Shown: positions 9,668 through 17,272 of the stretch, piece by piece
Numbering within the stretch: position 1 is the first letter of the stretch
Layout: every line of letters begins with the position of its first letter
Source: Candidatus Eiseniibacteriota bacterium
Lineage (GTDB): Bacteria; Orphanbacterota; Orphanbacteria; Orphanbacterales; Orphanbacteraceae
Direction: 5' to 3'
Assembly (NCBI GenBank): GCA_029262235.1
Contig: JAJCZU010000007.1
Span: 62,001 to 126,000, forward strand
DNA: 64,000 bases
Notes under the pieces: generated by a model
Told to the model about the DNA's origin: nothing
The model's database searches: none
What the model saw: only the letters and a program-made list of their open reading frames with translations
Made by a program: the position numbers and the translations under genes

Positions 9668-10216
9668 CTAACGAAAGATCGTCTTGATGTTGGTCCACGA
9701 CGAGGGGGTTCCACTCTTTGCCAGACCCTCTTCTCGTTCGATATGACGGAAGCAGTAGTCGACGGTATTCGCCCAGACGAAGTGAGGTCCGCCCTCACCC
9801 ACTACGTAGTAGCGCCTTCCCGGTTCGAGACAGCGCGTAACTTTCTCCAGCGTGCTGCTTGTTGCCGATCGTCCGATGCAATCATTCTCATCACACGAAG
9901 CGAGCAGGAACAGGTCGGCATCGCCATTATGCGGGTCGGGGCCCAGCAGTGTTACGGTGACCACTCGCCACGGTCCCGGCGGAATGTCGAGTGTATAGAT
10001 GACTTCACCGCCCGGCTGTACACTGCCACCACAGCCGTAGAACCGAACATTCGACGGGTGCTCGCTGGGATAGCCGCTTCTCGACCCGGCATCCAGCTCG
10101 AGCGTGGTGAGGTTGCCGGTAGAACAGTCGAGGTCCCCCGCAACGCAGGCCGAATGGTCCAGAGCCAGAAGTATGACGAGTGCGATGAACCAGAAGGAGT
10201 TTCGTGCAGGTCTCAG
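9668..10216 (-). CDS. Secreted protein of unknown function with SWxxIKxxFR tail (paralog 1), CTG start proposed
   Basis: The product has 182 residues if translation starts at the CTG at 10214-10216, which has GGAGG 6 nt upstream. This gives a good signal peptide (RPARNSFWFIALVILLALD) and a length almost equal to the paralog downstream. The frame continues further upstream but runs through the repeat and the promoter, so a longer protein is unlikely. The mature domain is PPC-like (VIYTLDIPPGPWRVVTVTLL, DADLFLLASCDENDC, GRRYYVVGEG). It ends in SSWTNIKTIFR. Absence of any ATG near the signal peptide is odd. Confidence 0.7.
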   Translation of the reverse strand: MRPARNSFWFIALVILLALDHSACVAGDLDCSTGNLTTLELDAGSRSGYPSEHPSNVRFYGCGGSVQPGGEVIYTLDIPPGPWRVVTVTLLGPDPHNGDADLFLLASCDENDCIGRSATSSTLEKVTRCLEPGRRYYVVGEGGPHFVWANTVDYCFRHIEREEGLAKSGTPSSWTNIKTIFR

Positions 10217-10258
10217 GGCGCGCCTCCGGGGAAGAGACAGTCGAAACGCGTAACATTG

Positions 10259-10271
10259 CAAGTATAGCACA
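10259..10271 (-). promoter_or_regulatory. Extended -10 promoter of the paralog pair
   Basis: On the minus strand TGTGCTATACTTG contains TATACT (plus 10261-10266) preceded by TGC, an extended -10 element. It is about 45 nt before the proposed CTG start. The same 13 bases occur in the promoter of the beta-helix gene at 31407-31419. Confidence 0.6.
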
Positions 10272-10335
10272 GCGCCCGTTCCGGGCCTCCCGCCGCCCCA
10301 CACTTCCTTCCGCCTCAAAGGCGAGGACGAATCGG

Positions 10336-10470
10336 AGTGCTTTGTGCGTGTCGGTTCCCCGCAGCCTGAGCCCCATTGGAGGGCTCGGGGGTTCGGTGAT
10401 CGGGTTTCGAGAACAATGAGAGCAGGCCCGACAGGGCGAGGGCGAGGAGAAGCCGACACGCACAAGCGCT
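10336..10470 (-). repeat. Palindromic repeat family A, copy A2
   Basis: This is the inverted copy of A1. The arms AGTGC...GTGTCGG (10336-10354) and CCGACAC...GCGCT (10453-10470) are complementary with few mismatches, though their sequence differs from the arms of A1. The core carries the reverse complement of CCTCCAATGGGGCTC and of the CTCCTCGCCC block, closely matching A1. It lies upstream of the paralog pair and downstream of the metal ATPase gene. Confidence 0.85.
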
Positions 10471-10491
10471 CCTGGTTTGCGCTCGCCCAAC

Positions 10492-12456
10492 TTATTTATA
10501 ACTCAATAATCTCAATCCATTCAGCACAACTACGAGCGTCGACCCTTCGTGCAGTACGACGGCGGGGCCGAGGTCGAGGCCGAAGATCGTGGCGGGTACG
10601 AGAAAGGCGACCATGCCGAGACTGATGAACACGTTCTGCTTGATGATGCGCGCGGTGCGTCGTCCGAGGCCGACGGCGAACGGGAGCTTGGCGATGTCGT
10701 CGCCCATGAGGGCGATGTCGGCGGTTTCGAGGGCGACGTCGGATCCTGCAGCGCCCATGGCGATGCCTACGCTGGCGGTTGCCATGGCGGGGGCGTCGTT
10801 CACGCCGTCGCCGACCATGGCGATATCGCCATCTTCGAGAAGGCGCGCCACGGTTTTGACTTTGTCTTCGGGCATGAGATTGCCGAAGGCCTCGTCGATG
10901 CCGACGTCGCGGCCGATGGCGTCGGCCACGGGCTGGTTGTCGCCGGAGAGCATGACCATGCGCTTGATGCCGAGCGTGCGCAGTCTGGCCACGGTTTCGC
11001 GTGCGGCGGCGCGGGGGGTGTCCATGAGCCCGATCGACCCGAGATAGCGCTCTCCGGCACGAACGACCATCGTCGAGCGTCCGGCGGCTTCGAGTTCGCG
11101 TACTTTGGCAACGAGTGTATCGGAGGGCCTGGTGCCGTCGGACTCGAGGAAGTAGGAAAGCTTGCCGATGTGCAGGGCGTCGCCGCCGGTCAGTCGCGCG
11201 CGGATGCCGAGTCCGGTCATGCTCTGCACTTCGCCGAGCTCGGGGAGCGTGTCGGGATTCGCGCGGTCGCGCAGGTCGCGCACAACGGCTTCGGCGATGG
11301 GGTGGTCGACTTTCATCTCCATGGCTACAGCCATGCGCACGAGTTCGGCTTCGTCGGCGCCTTCGGCGGGCACGATATCGGTGACGCGCGGGCGCCCTTC
11401 GGTGAGGGTGCCGGTCTTGTCGAACGCGATGGCGTTGATGCGCCCCATGACCTCGAGCGGGCCGCCTCCTTTCACGAGCACGCCGGAACGCCCGGCGGTG
11501 GCGATGCCGGCGAGTACGGCGCTCGGCGTCGAGATGGCGAGCGCGCACGGACTGGCGGCCACCATCACTGCCATGGCGCGATAGAACGCCTGATGAAACG
11601 GCTCGCCGAGCATCAGGCCCCCGACAAAGATGACAACATCGAGAACGAGTACGGACGGCACGAACACGCGTTCGAATTTCTCGGCGAATCGCTGGGTGGG
11701 GGACTGCCGGGTTTCGGCTTCGGTCACGAGCTTGACGACGCGCGCGAGTGTGCTCTCGGAGCTTCGCCGCGTCACGATGACTTCGAGAACGCCGGCGCCG
11801 TTCATGGTGCCGGAGAAAACGGCGCTCTCTTCGCCGACGCGCGCGGGCGTTTCGAGTGCGGCGGCGGCGCTGTGCACGGCTCTCTTGTCGACGGGAACGC
11901 TTTCGCCGGTCACGGAGGACTGGTCGACGCTGCTCGTCCCCTTCGCTACGAATCCGTCGGCGGGAATGAGCGCGTCGGGTTTCACGAGAATGCGGTCACC
12001 GACTTCGAGATCGTCGACCGCGACTTCGGTCTGGCGGCCGTCCTGGATGCGAATGGCGAACTCGGGGGCGAGCTCGGCGAGTGCTTCGATCGCGCGGCGG
12101 GCGCGCCCCATCGAGTACGTTTCGAGCGCGTGGCCGGTCGTGAAGAGAAAGAGCAGAAGCGCGCCTTCGAGCCACTCGCCGAGAAACGCCGCGCCTGCTG
12201 CTGCGGCGAGCATCAGAAAGTCGATATTCAGCTGAAGTTTGCGAATGCTGGCGATGGTGTCGCGGAGCGTCGGCAGCGCCCCCAGTATGAAAGCGATGAT
12301 CGCGACCGTGCGCGGGAGCCCCTCATCCCCGCCCTGCCATACGCCGAGGATCCACGAAGCCAGCACGCAGACGCCGGCGAGAACGGCCAGGGTCAGTTCG
12401 ATCTTCGCGGTGCGCTGTTCGGAGTGTTTCGCATGGGGTGCGTGGTGGCTTGTCAC
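10492..12456 (-). CDS. P1B-type (P1B-4-like) heavy-metal transporting ATPase
   Basis: The 654-residue protein has the P-type ATPase core: TGES (183-186), the metal-site motif SPC (302-304) in a membrane helix, the phosphorylated Asp in DKTGT (346-350) and GDGVNDAP near the end. The SPC motif with HEGST in the last membrane segments fits the P1B-4 group, which exports Co, Fe(II) or Zn. There is no N-terminal HMA domain, only a short His-rich start (HHAPHAKH). Its start overlaps the GumN-like gene by 4 nt, and it is last in a four-gene operon beginning with glgC. The exact metal cannot be told from sequence. Confidence 0.9.
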   Translation of the reverse strand: MTSHHAPHAKHSEQRTAKIELTLAVLAGVCVLASWILGVWQGGDEGLPRTVAIIAFILGALPTLRDTIASIRKLQLNIDFLMLAAAAGAAFLGEWLEGALLLFLFTTGHALETYSMGRARRAIEALAELAPEFAIRIQDGRQTEVAVDDLEVGDRILVKPDALIPADGFVAKGTSSVDQSSVTGESVPVDKRAVHSAAAALETPARVGEESAVFSGTMNGAGVLEVIVTRRSSESTLARVVKLVTEAETRQSPTQRFAEKFERVFVPSVLVLDVVIFVGGLMLGEPFHQAFYRAMAVMVAASPCALAISTPSAVLAGIATAGRSGVLVKGGGPLEVMGRINAIAFDKTGTLTEGRPRVTDIVPAEGADEAELVRMAVAMEMKVDHPIAEAVVRDLRDRANPDTLPELGEVQSMTGLGIRARLTGGDALHIGKLSYFLESDGTRPSDTLVAKVRELEAAGRSTMVVRAGERYLGSIGLMDTPRAAARETVARLRTLGIKRMVMLSGDNQPVADAIGRDVGIDEAFGNLMPEDKVKTVARLLEDGDIAMVGDGVNDAPAMATASVGIAMGAAGSDVALETADIALMGDDIAKLPFAVGLGRRTARIIKQNVFISLGMVAFLVPATIFGLDLGPAVVLHEGSTLVVVLNGLRLLSYK

Positions 12457-13451
12457 TCGGGCTCCACCGTGAATCCCGCGTCGCGAAGCAGTCGGATCAC
12501 GCCATCATCCCCGGCAAAATGGCCGGCGCCGCACGCGATGAAACTGCGGCCCTCTTCGTGGTGCTTCGCGATCGCCGGGACCCAGGCGTGATTGCGATCG
12601 ACGAGAAGCAGGTCGTAATACTTTTTCATCTCGGGGCTTTCGAGAAAGAACGTGTGGATTCGCCCGAGGTCCTGCGCGTCATAGGCGTCGTACATGTTCC
12701 GGAACATCGCCTTCGCTTCGTCGGGTTCTTCGATGAGCTCCGCGAGCATCGCGGCCTGTTCTTCGAGCGGAATCGCGTTCACGACCGCGAACTGGCGCTG
12801 CACGTCTTCGAGCCCCCCGATCGCGACGCCGTTCTCGTTCGAGTAGTCGAAGAAATACTGCTCGTAGCTCTTGATGGGCTCGCCGATCAAATTGCGCCCG
12901 AGAAGCGGGATGAGATAGAACGGCTTCATCGTGCTCAGCACGGCCAGATCGAAACCGTAGTCTTCCTGTACACGGACGGCAAGTGCGGCGAAACGCTCCT
13001 CGCCGTAGAGCATCGGGAGGGTCGTGCCCGGTTTGAGGCGCATCTCCCGGCCGGCGCTCAGTGAGAAGTCTTCGTCGCCCATGTTGAACTCGAATACGAT
13101 GCGGTCGGTCTGCTCCAGGATTTCGATTACGCGGTCCGGGACGTGGAAGCGCGATTCGGGAATGATGTGCACGGTGCCGTAAAGATACGAGGCGTGCGCG
13201 ATGCCGGGGCGCGTGATTTTCCAGAGCAGTGAGTGTGCGAGCGGCGCGGATTCGGCGGCGATCGTTTGCGCGGCCATCGGCTGCGCAGCCGTCGGTTGCG
13301 TGCTCGCCGGGTTCGCGACCGCCGTCTGCGTGGTGTCGAGCGTGAGTCCGAGTTCGGCGACCTGGGCCGAAGCGATCGAAAACGGCGCCGGAAAAACGGC
13401 GGTGCAAAGCGCAAGCAGCGTGAGGCGCACACGTCGTAATCGCGTGATCAT
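12453..13451 (-). CDS. TraB/GumN-family protein
   Basis: The 332-residue protein has a signal peptide or membrane anchor at the N-terminus, then an Ala/Gln/Thr-rich linker. The TraB/GumN fold follows with the family blocks ASYLYGTVHII, IVFEFN and, near the C-terminus, CGAGHFAGDDGVIRLL. Relatives include putative metalloproteases of the Tiki/TraB group; the conserved His and Glu residues are present. Start and stop each overlap the neighbouring genes by 4 nt (ATGA), so expression is tied to glgC, the TerB-DnaJ gene and the metal ATPase. Confidence 0.85.
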   Translation of the reverse strand: MITRLRRVRLTLLALCTAVFPAPFSIASAQVAELGLTLDTTQTAVANPASTQPTAAQPMAAQTIAAESAPLAHSLLWKITRPGIAHASYLYGTVHIIPESRFHVPDRVIEILEQTDRIVFEFNMGDEDFSLSAGREMRLKPGTTLPMLYGEERFAALAVRVQEDYGFDLAVLSTMKPFYLIPLLGRNLIGEPIKSYEQYFFDYSNENGVAIGGLEDVQRQFAVVNAIPLEEQAAMLAELIEEPDEAKAMFRNMYDAYDAQDLGRIHTFFLESPEMKKYYDLLLVDRNHAWVPAIAKHHEEGRSFIACGAGHFAGDDGVIRLLRDAGFTVEPE

Positions 13452-14257
13452 CCGTTCGCCCGTTCCTTCTCGATCTTCTCGAAGGCCGCCTGCACCTTCA
13501 GAAACTTTTCCTTCGCCACGTTTTTGAATTCCTCGCCGAGATGGCCCACGCGATCGGGGTGATATTCTTTCACGAGCTCGCGATACTTCGACTTGATCTC
13601 TTCCATCGACGCGCTCTCGGTAACGCCGAGTACTTTGTAGGCGTCGGAACCGGCCTTCCAGTACATCTCTTCGATCCGCTCGAGCTCTTCGCGCATGATC
13701 CCGAAGTAACGCGAGATCTGACGAATGATCTCCTTCTCGGTCTCGTGGGCGTGATCGTCGGAGAGCACGAGAGCGATCAGCGTGTGGATCAGCTGGATCT
13801 TCGAGGGGTGGTCCATCATGCGATGGATCTGCCCGCAGATCGCGGCGAGGTCGAGCGGCTTTTCGAGCGCTTCGCGGTAAACCTGCATCATGTCGGATGC
13901 GTTGTCGACGCCGAAATTGCGGACGAGAAAGTTCTTCACGAACTCCACTTCGCCCTTCGCGACTTTCTGGTCGGCCTTCGTGACGGCCGCAAGCAGCACG
14001 ATGAGCGAAATCGCGGCCGAGGCGCCGTCGCCGGGACGCGGCGCGGTTCCGGGCCCCCCGCGTCCGCCGGAGCGGCCGTACGGATTCGGGCCCTGGCCGC
14101 CGCGATCGAACGGACCCTGCTCGAAGGTGCCGTCGAAACGGCCGGCGCGCATCGTGCGGCCGACGTTACTGCCGATGAGCGAGCCGATCAGCCCGCCGAT
14201 CGGTCCGGCGACCGCCCATCCTATAATGCCGCCGAGGAGCGAACCTGTGAAACTCAA
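13448..14257 (-). CDS. DjlA-like membrane co-chaperone (TerB and DnaJ domains)
   Basis: The protein has 269 residues when started at the TTG (14255-14257) whose last two bases overlap the glgC stop TGA. It has an N-terminal Gly-rich membrane segment (LLGGIIGWAVAGPIGGLIG), a Gly/Pro/Arg-rich linker, a TerB-like domain (about 90-190) and a C-terminal J domain with YHPDR. This layout matches DjlA, which recruits DnaK at the inner membrane. No ATG gives the membrane segment, which supports TTG. It overlaps the GumN-like gene by 4 nt. Confidence 0.85.
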   Translation of the reverse strand: MSFTGSLLGGIIGWAVAGPIGGLIGSLIGSNVGRTMRAGRFDGTFEQGPFDRGGQGPNPYGRSGGRGGPGTAPRPGDGASAAISLIVLLAAVTKADQKVAKGEVEFVKNFLVRNFGVDNASDMMQVYREALEKPLDLAAICGQIHRMMDHPSKIQLIHTLIALVLSDDHAHETEKEIIRQISRYFGIMREELERIEEMYWKAGSDAYKVLGVTESASMEEIKSKYRELVKEYHPDRVGHLGEEFKNVAKEKFLKVQAAFEKIEKERANG

Positions 14258-15540
14258 ACCGTGATCTCCGTGCCGGGTGGGATTTCCGTGCCTTGCGGTA
14301 TAACGAGGATGCCGTCCCGCACATAGTAGTTCTCTTCGTTGCAATCCGCCATCTCGCTGCTTCCGATCAGGCGCGCGCCCTCTCCCACGGTCACGTTCTT
14401 GTCGATGATCGCGTTTTCGATCGTGGCGCGCGGGCCGATTTCGCTCCGGTAGATGCCGCTGTCGAGTTCCTCGTCCATGAAATCGTTCCCGAGAATAATC
14501 GAATTGCGGATGGTTGTTCCCTCGCCGATCGCCGAACGCAGCCCGATGATCGCACGGTTCAGCGTGGCACCATCGAGAATCGAGCCTTCGCCGATAATGG
14601 CCTGATCCACACTGCACCCCATGAGCTTCGCGGCGGGCAGGCTGCGATGACGCGAGAAGATCGGCGTCGACCCCTGATACAGGTTCAGGCGCGGCGCCGG
14701 ATCCGACAGTTCAAGATTCGCTTCGAAGTAACTGCGTATCGTCCCGACATCGACCCAGTAGCCTTCGAACGGATGTGCGTACACGCGGTAGCGCGGCACG
14801 GCCCACGGCACGATCTCGTGCGCGAAGCTCTGCATCGTCGGATCGTCGAGCAGCTCCAGCAGCGCCTCGCGCTTGAAGACATAGATCCCCATCGATCCGA
14901 TATGGCGCGACGTGACGTGGTTCGAGCGAAAATGGTTCAGCACGTCGTCGTCGGACGCCATGCGCTCGATCTCTTCGGGCGACTCCGGCTTTTCGACGAC
15001 TTCGTGAATGCGCCCCTGGACATCGGGTTTCAGGATGCCCATGCGCGGCACGTCGTCCTCGGGGATCATCGTGGCGCCGAGCGTGATGTCGGCATTGTTC
15101 CGGATGTGCGTCGCGAGCAGTTCGCGAAAGTCCATGCGATACATCTGGTCGCCCGCAAGGATCAAAATGTGGTCGACCGGATTGCGCATCAGATAGCGCA
15201 GGTTCCGGCGCACGGCGTCGGCCGTTCCCTGGAACCACTCGACCTGCGTCAGCGTCTGTTCCGCCGCGAGAATCTCGACGAAACCGTCTGAGAAATTGTC
15301 GAGGCGATAGGTGCGCGTGATGTGGCGATGAAGGCCGGCCGAAAGATACTGCGTCAGCACGAAGATCTTGCGAATACCGGAGTTGATGCTGTTCGAGATC
15401 GGGATGTCGATCAGACGGTATTTGCCGCCGAAGCTGATCGCGGGCTTCGACCGCTCGAGCGTCAGCGGAAACAGGCGCGTTCCCTGCCCACCACCGAGAA
15501 TCACGGTCTCAACTTTGTCGAACAAACCCGGGGTCGGCAT
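14254..15540 (-). CDS. glgC: Glucose-1-phosphate adenylyltransferase (ADP-glucose pyrophosphorylase)
   Basis: The 428-residue enzyme makes ADP-glucose for glycogen synthesis. The nucleotidyltransferase signature GGGQGTRLFPLT is near the N-terminus, followed by KPAISFGGKYRLIDIPISN. The C-terminal part is a left-handed beta-helix with hexapeptide-type repeats ending near RDGILVIPQGTEIPPGTEI. The ATG at 15538-15540 is chosen because AGAGGAG precedes it and the family starts here. No other glycogen gene is nearby; instead three membrane or envelope genes follow with 4-nt overlaps. Confidence 0.95.
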   Translation of the reverse strand: MPTPGLFDKVETVILGGGQGTRLFPLTLERSKPAISFGGKYRLIDIPISNSINSGIRKIFVLTQYLSAGLHRHITRTYRLDNFSDGFVEILAAEQTLTQVEWFQGTADAVRRNLRYLMRNPVDHILILAGDQMYRMDFRELLATHIRNNADITLGATMIPEDDVPRMGILKPDVQGRIHEVVEKPESPEEIERMASDDDVLNHFRSNHVTSRHIGSMGIYVFKREALLELLDDPTMQSFAHEIVPWAVPRYRVYAHPFEGYWVDVGTIRSYFEANLELSDPAPRLNLYQGSTPIFSRHRSLPAAKLMGCSVDQAIIGEGSILDGATLNRAIIGLRSAIGEGTTIRNSIILGNDFMDEELDSGIYRSEIGPRATIENAIIDKNVTVGEGARLIGSSEMADCNEENYYVRDGILVIPQGTEIPPGTEITV

Positions 15541-15579
15541 CGCCCTTGGCTCCTCTGCTTGGAAAACGGCTCTGTTCCA

Positions 15580-15590
15580 TACTATTATAG
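15580..15590. promoter_or_regulatory. Palindromic -10 region between glgC and cstA
   Basis: TACTATTATAG offers TATAAT on the minus strand (plus 15584-15589), about 44 nt before glgC, and a TATAG-type hexamer on the plus strand, about 38 nt before cstA. The same 11 bases occur at the divergent promoter at 52082-52094. Confidence 0.5.
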
Positions 15591-15628
15591 AAGGCAGTCC
15601 CGCGCCCCCAAACTTTCCGAGGGTCCGC

Positions 15629-17269
15629 ATGCTCGCCGCGGTTTTTATCGTCAGCCTGATCGGATTCGCGCTCGCCTACCGGTTCTATGGCAGCTTTCTG
15701 GCCCGGCGCTTCGACTTGGACAACGCGAACAAAGTGCCGTCCGAGACCATGTACGACGGAGTCGACTACGTTCCGACGAAGGTGCCGCTGCTGCTCGGGC
15801 ACCACTTTTCCTCGATCGCGGGCGCGGGGCCGATCGTCGGGCCGATCATCGCGGGGCTCGCGTTCGGCTGGGTGCCCGCGATTCTGTGGGTCGTACTCGG
15901 GTCGATCTTCATCGGCGGCGTGCACGACTTCGGCTCGCTGATCGCGAGCGTGCGTCACAAGGCGCGTTCGATCGCCGAAATCGTGAACGTGCACATGTCG
16001 CGCACGGGTTATCTGCTGTTTCTGCTCTTCATCTGGCTCGCGATGGTCTACGTGCTCATCGTGTTTCTCGACCTCACGTCGTCCACGTTCACGACCGACG
16101 GAAGCGTCGCGACCTCGTCATCGCTGTTCGTCCTGCTCGCGATCGTGCTCGGCACGCTTCTCTATCGCACGAACATCGGGCTCGGCCGCGCCACCGTGAT
16201 CTTCCTGCCGCTGCTGTTCGCGGTGCTCGTGATCGGTTACCGGTTTCCGATGACCGCGCCCGCGCTCTTCGGGAGCGAAAAGAAAACGTGGGATCTGCTG
16301 CTGCTCGGCTATTGTCTCGTTGCGTCGATCGCCCCGGTCTGGGTCTTGCTGCAGCCGCGCGATTTTCTTTCGTCGTTTCTGCTCTACGGAACGATTCTCG
16401 GCGGCTTCGTCGGCATCCTGATCGGGGGCGTCTCCGTCGACTACCCCGCGTTCACGAGTTTTCACGCGCCGATCGGGCCGCTCTTTCCGATTCTGTTCAT
16501 CACGGTCGCGTGCGGCGCATGCTCCGGCTTTCACTCGATCGTCGCGTCGGGAACGAGTTCGAAGCAGCTCCGGTGCGAGCGCGACGCGAAACCGATCGGC
16601 TACGGGGCAATGATCATCGAGGGCGTGCTCGCGGTCATCGCGCTGGCGACCGTCATGATCCTGGCGCCCGGCACGACGCTCACGAACACGAACCCCACGC
16701 AGGTCTTCGCGGCGGGCATGGGGCGTTTTCTCGGCACGGTCGGGATTCCCGAAGCGGCCGGCGTCGGTTTCGGCCTTCTCGCGGTCTCCACGTTTCTGCT
16801 GACGACGCTCGATACGTGTACCCGGCTTTCGCGCTACATATTCCAGGAGATGTTCGGCGTAAGCGGCTCCCTGTCACGCGTTCTCGGGTCGGTCGCCTCG
16901 CTGGCGCTTCCTCTCGCATTCGTGTTCGTGACGATTCGCGACGCGTCGGGCGCGCCGGTTCCGGTCTGGCGCGCGATCTGGCCCGTGTTCGGCGCGACGA
17001 ACCAGCTGCTGGCCGGGCTCGCGCTTCTCGTCGTTTCGCTCTGGCTCAAGCGCTCGGGCAAAAATGCCGCGTTCGCGTTCATTCCCATGGTGTTCATGAT
17101 CTCGATGACGCTCTGGGCGCTCGCGCTCCTGATCGTGTCCGGGCAGACAACGGGAATCGTGCGCGGCATCGCCGCCGTTCTCTTCGTGCTTGCCGCGGTG
17201 CTCGTGACCCAGGCGTTTCGCGCGTTCTTCTCGGTGGTGCCGCCGCATCAGACCCCGCAGGAGGGCTGA
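15629..17269 (+). CDS. CstA-family carbon starvation transporter
   Basis: From the ATG at 15629 the protein has 546 residues with about 14 membrane segments. The N-terminal motifs ARRFDLDNANKVPSETMYDG, VDYVPTKVPLLLGHHFSSIAGAGPI and GGVHDFG are diagnostic of the CstA family. Members take up peptides or pyruvate during carbon limitation. The exact substrate is unknown here. The gene is divergent from glgC and followed after 3 nt by a second transporter gene with which it probably forms an operon. Confidence 0.93.
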   Translation: MLAAVFIVSLIGFALAYRFYGSFLARRFDLDNANKVPSETMYDGVDYVPTKVPLLLGHHFSSIAGAGPIVGPIIAGLAFGWVPAILWVVLGSIFIGGVHDFGSLIASVRHKARSIAEIVNVHMSRTGYLLFLLFIWLAMVYVLIVFLDLTSSTFTTDGSVATSSSLFVLLAIVLGTLLYRTNIGLGRATVIFLPLLFAVLVIGYRFPMTAPALFGSEKKTWDLLLLGYCLVASIAPVWVLLQPRDFLSSFLLYGTILGGFVGILIGGVSVDYPAFTSFHAPIGPLFPILFITVACGACSGFHSIVASGTSSKQLRCERDAKPIGYGAMIIEGVLAVIALATVMILAPGTTLTNTNPTQVFAAGMGRFLGTVGIPEAAGVGFGLLAVSTFLLTTLDTCTRLSRYIFQEMFGVSGSLSRVLGSVASLALPLAFVFVTIRDASGAPVPVWRAIWPVFGATNQLLAGLALLVVSLWLKRSGKNAAFAFIPMVFMISMTLWALALLIVSGQTTGIVRGIAAVLFVLAAVLVTQAFRAFFSVVPPHQTPQEG

Positions 17270-17272
17270 GGC

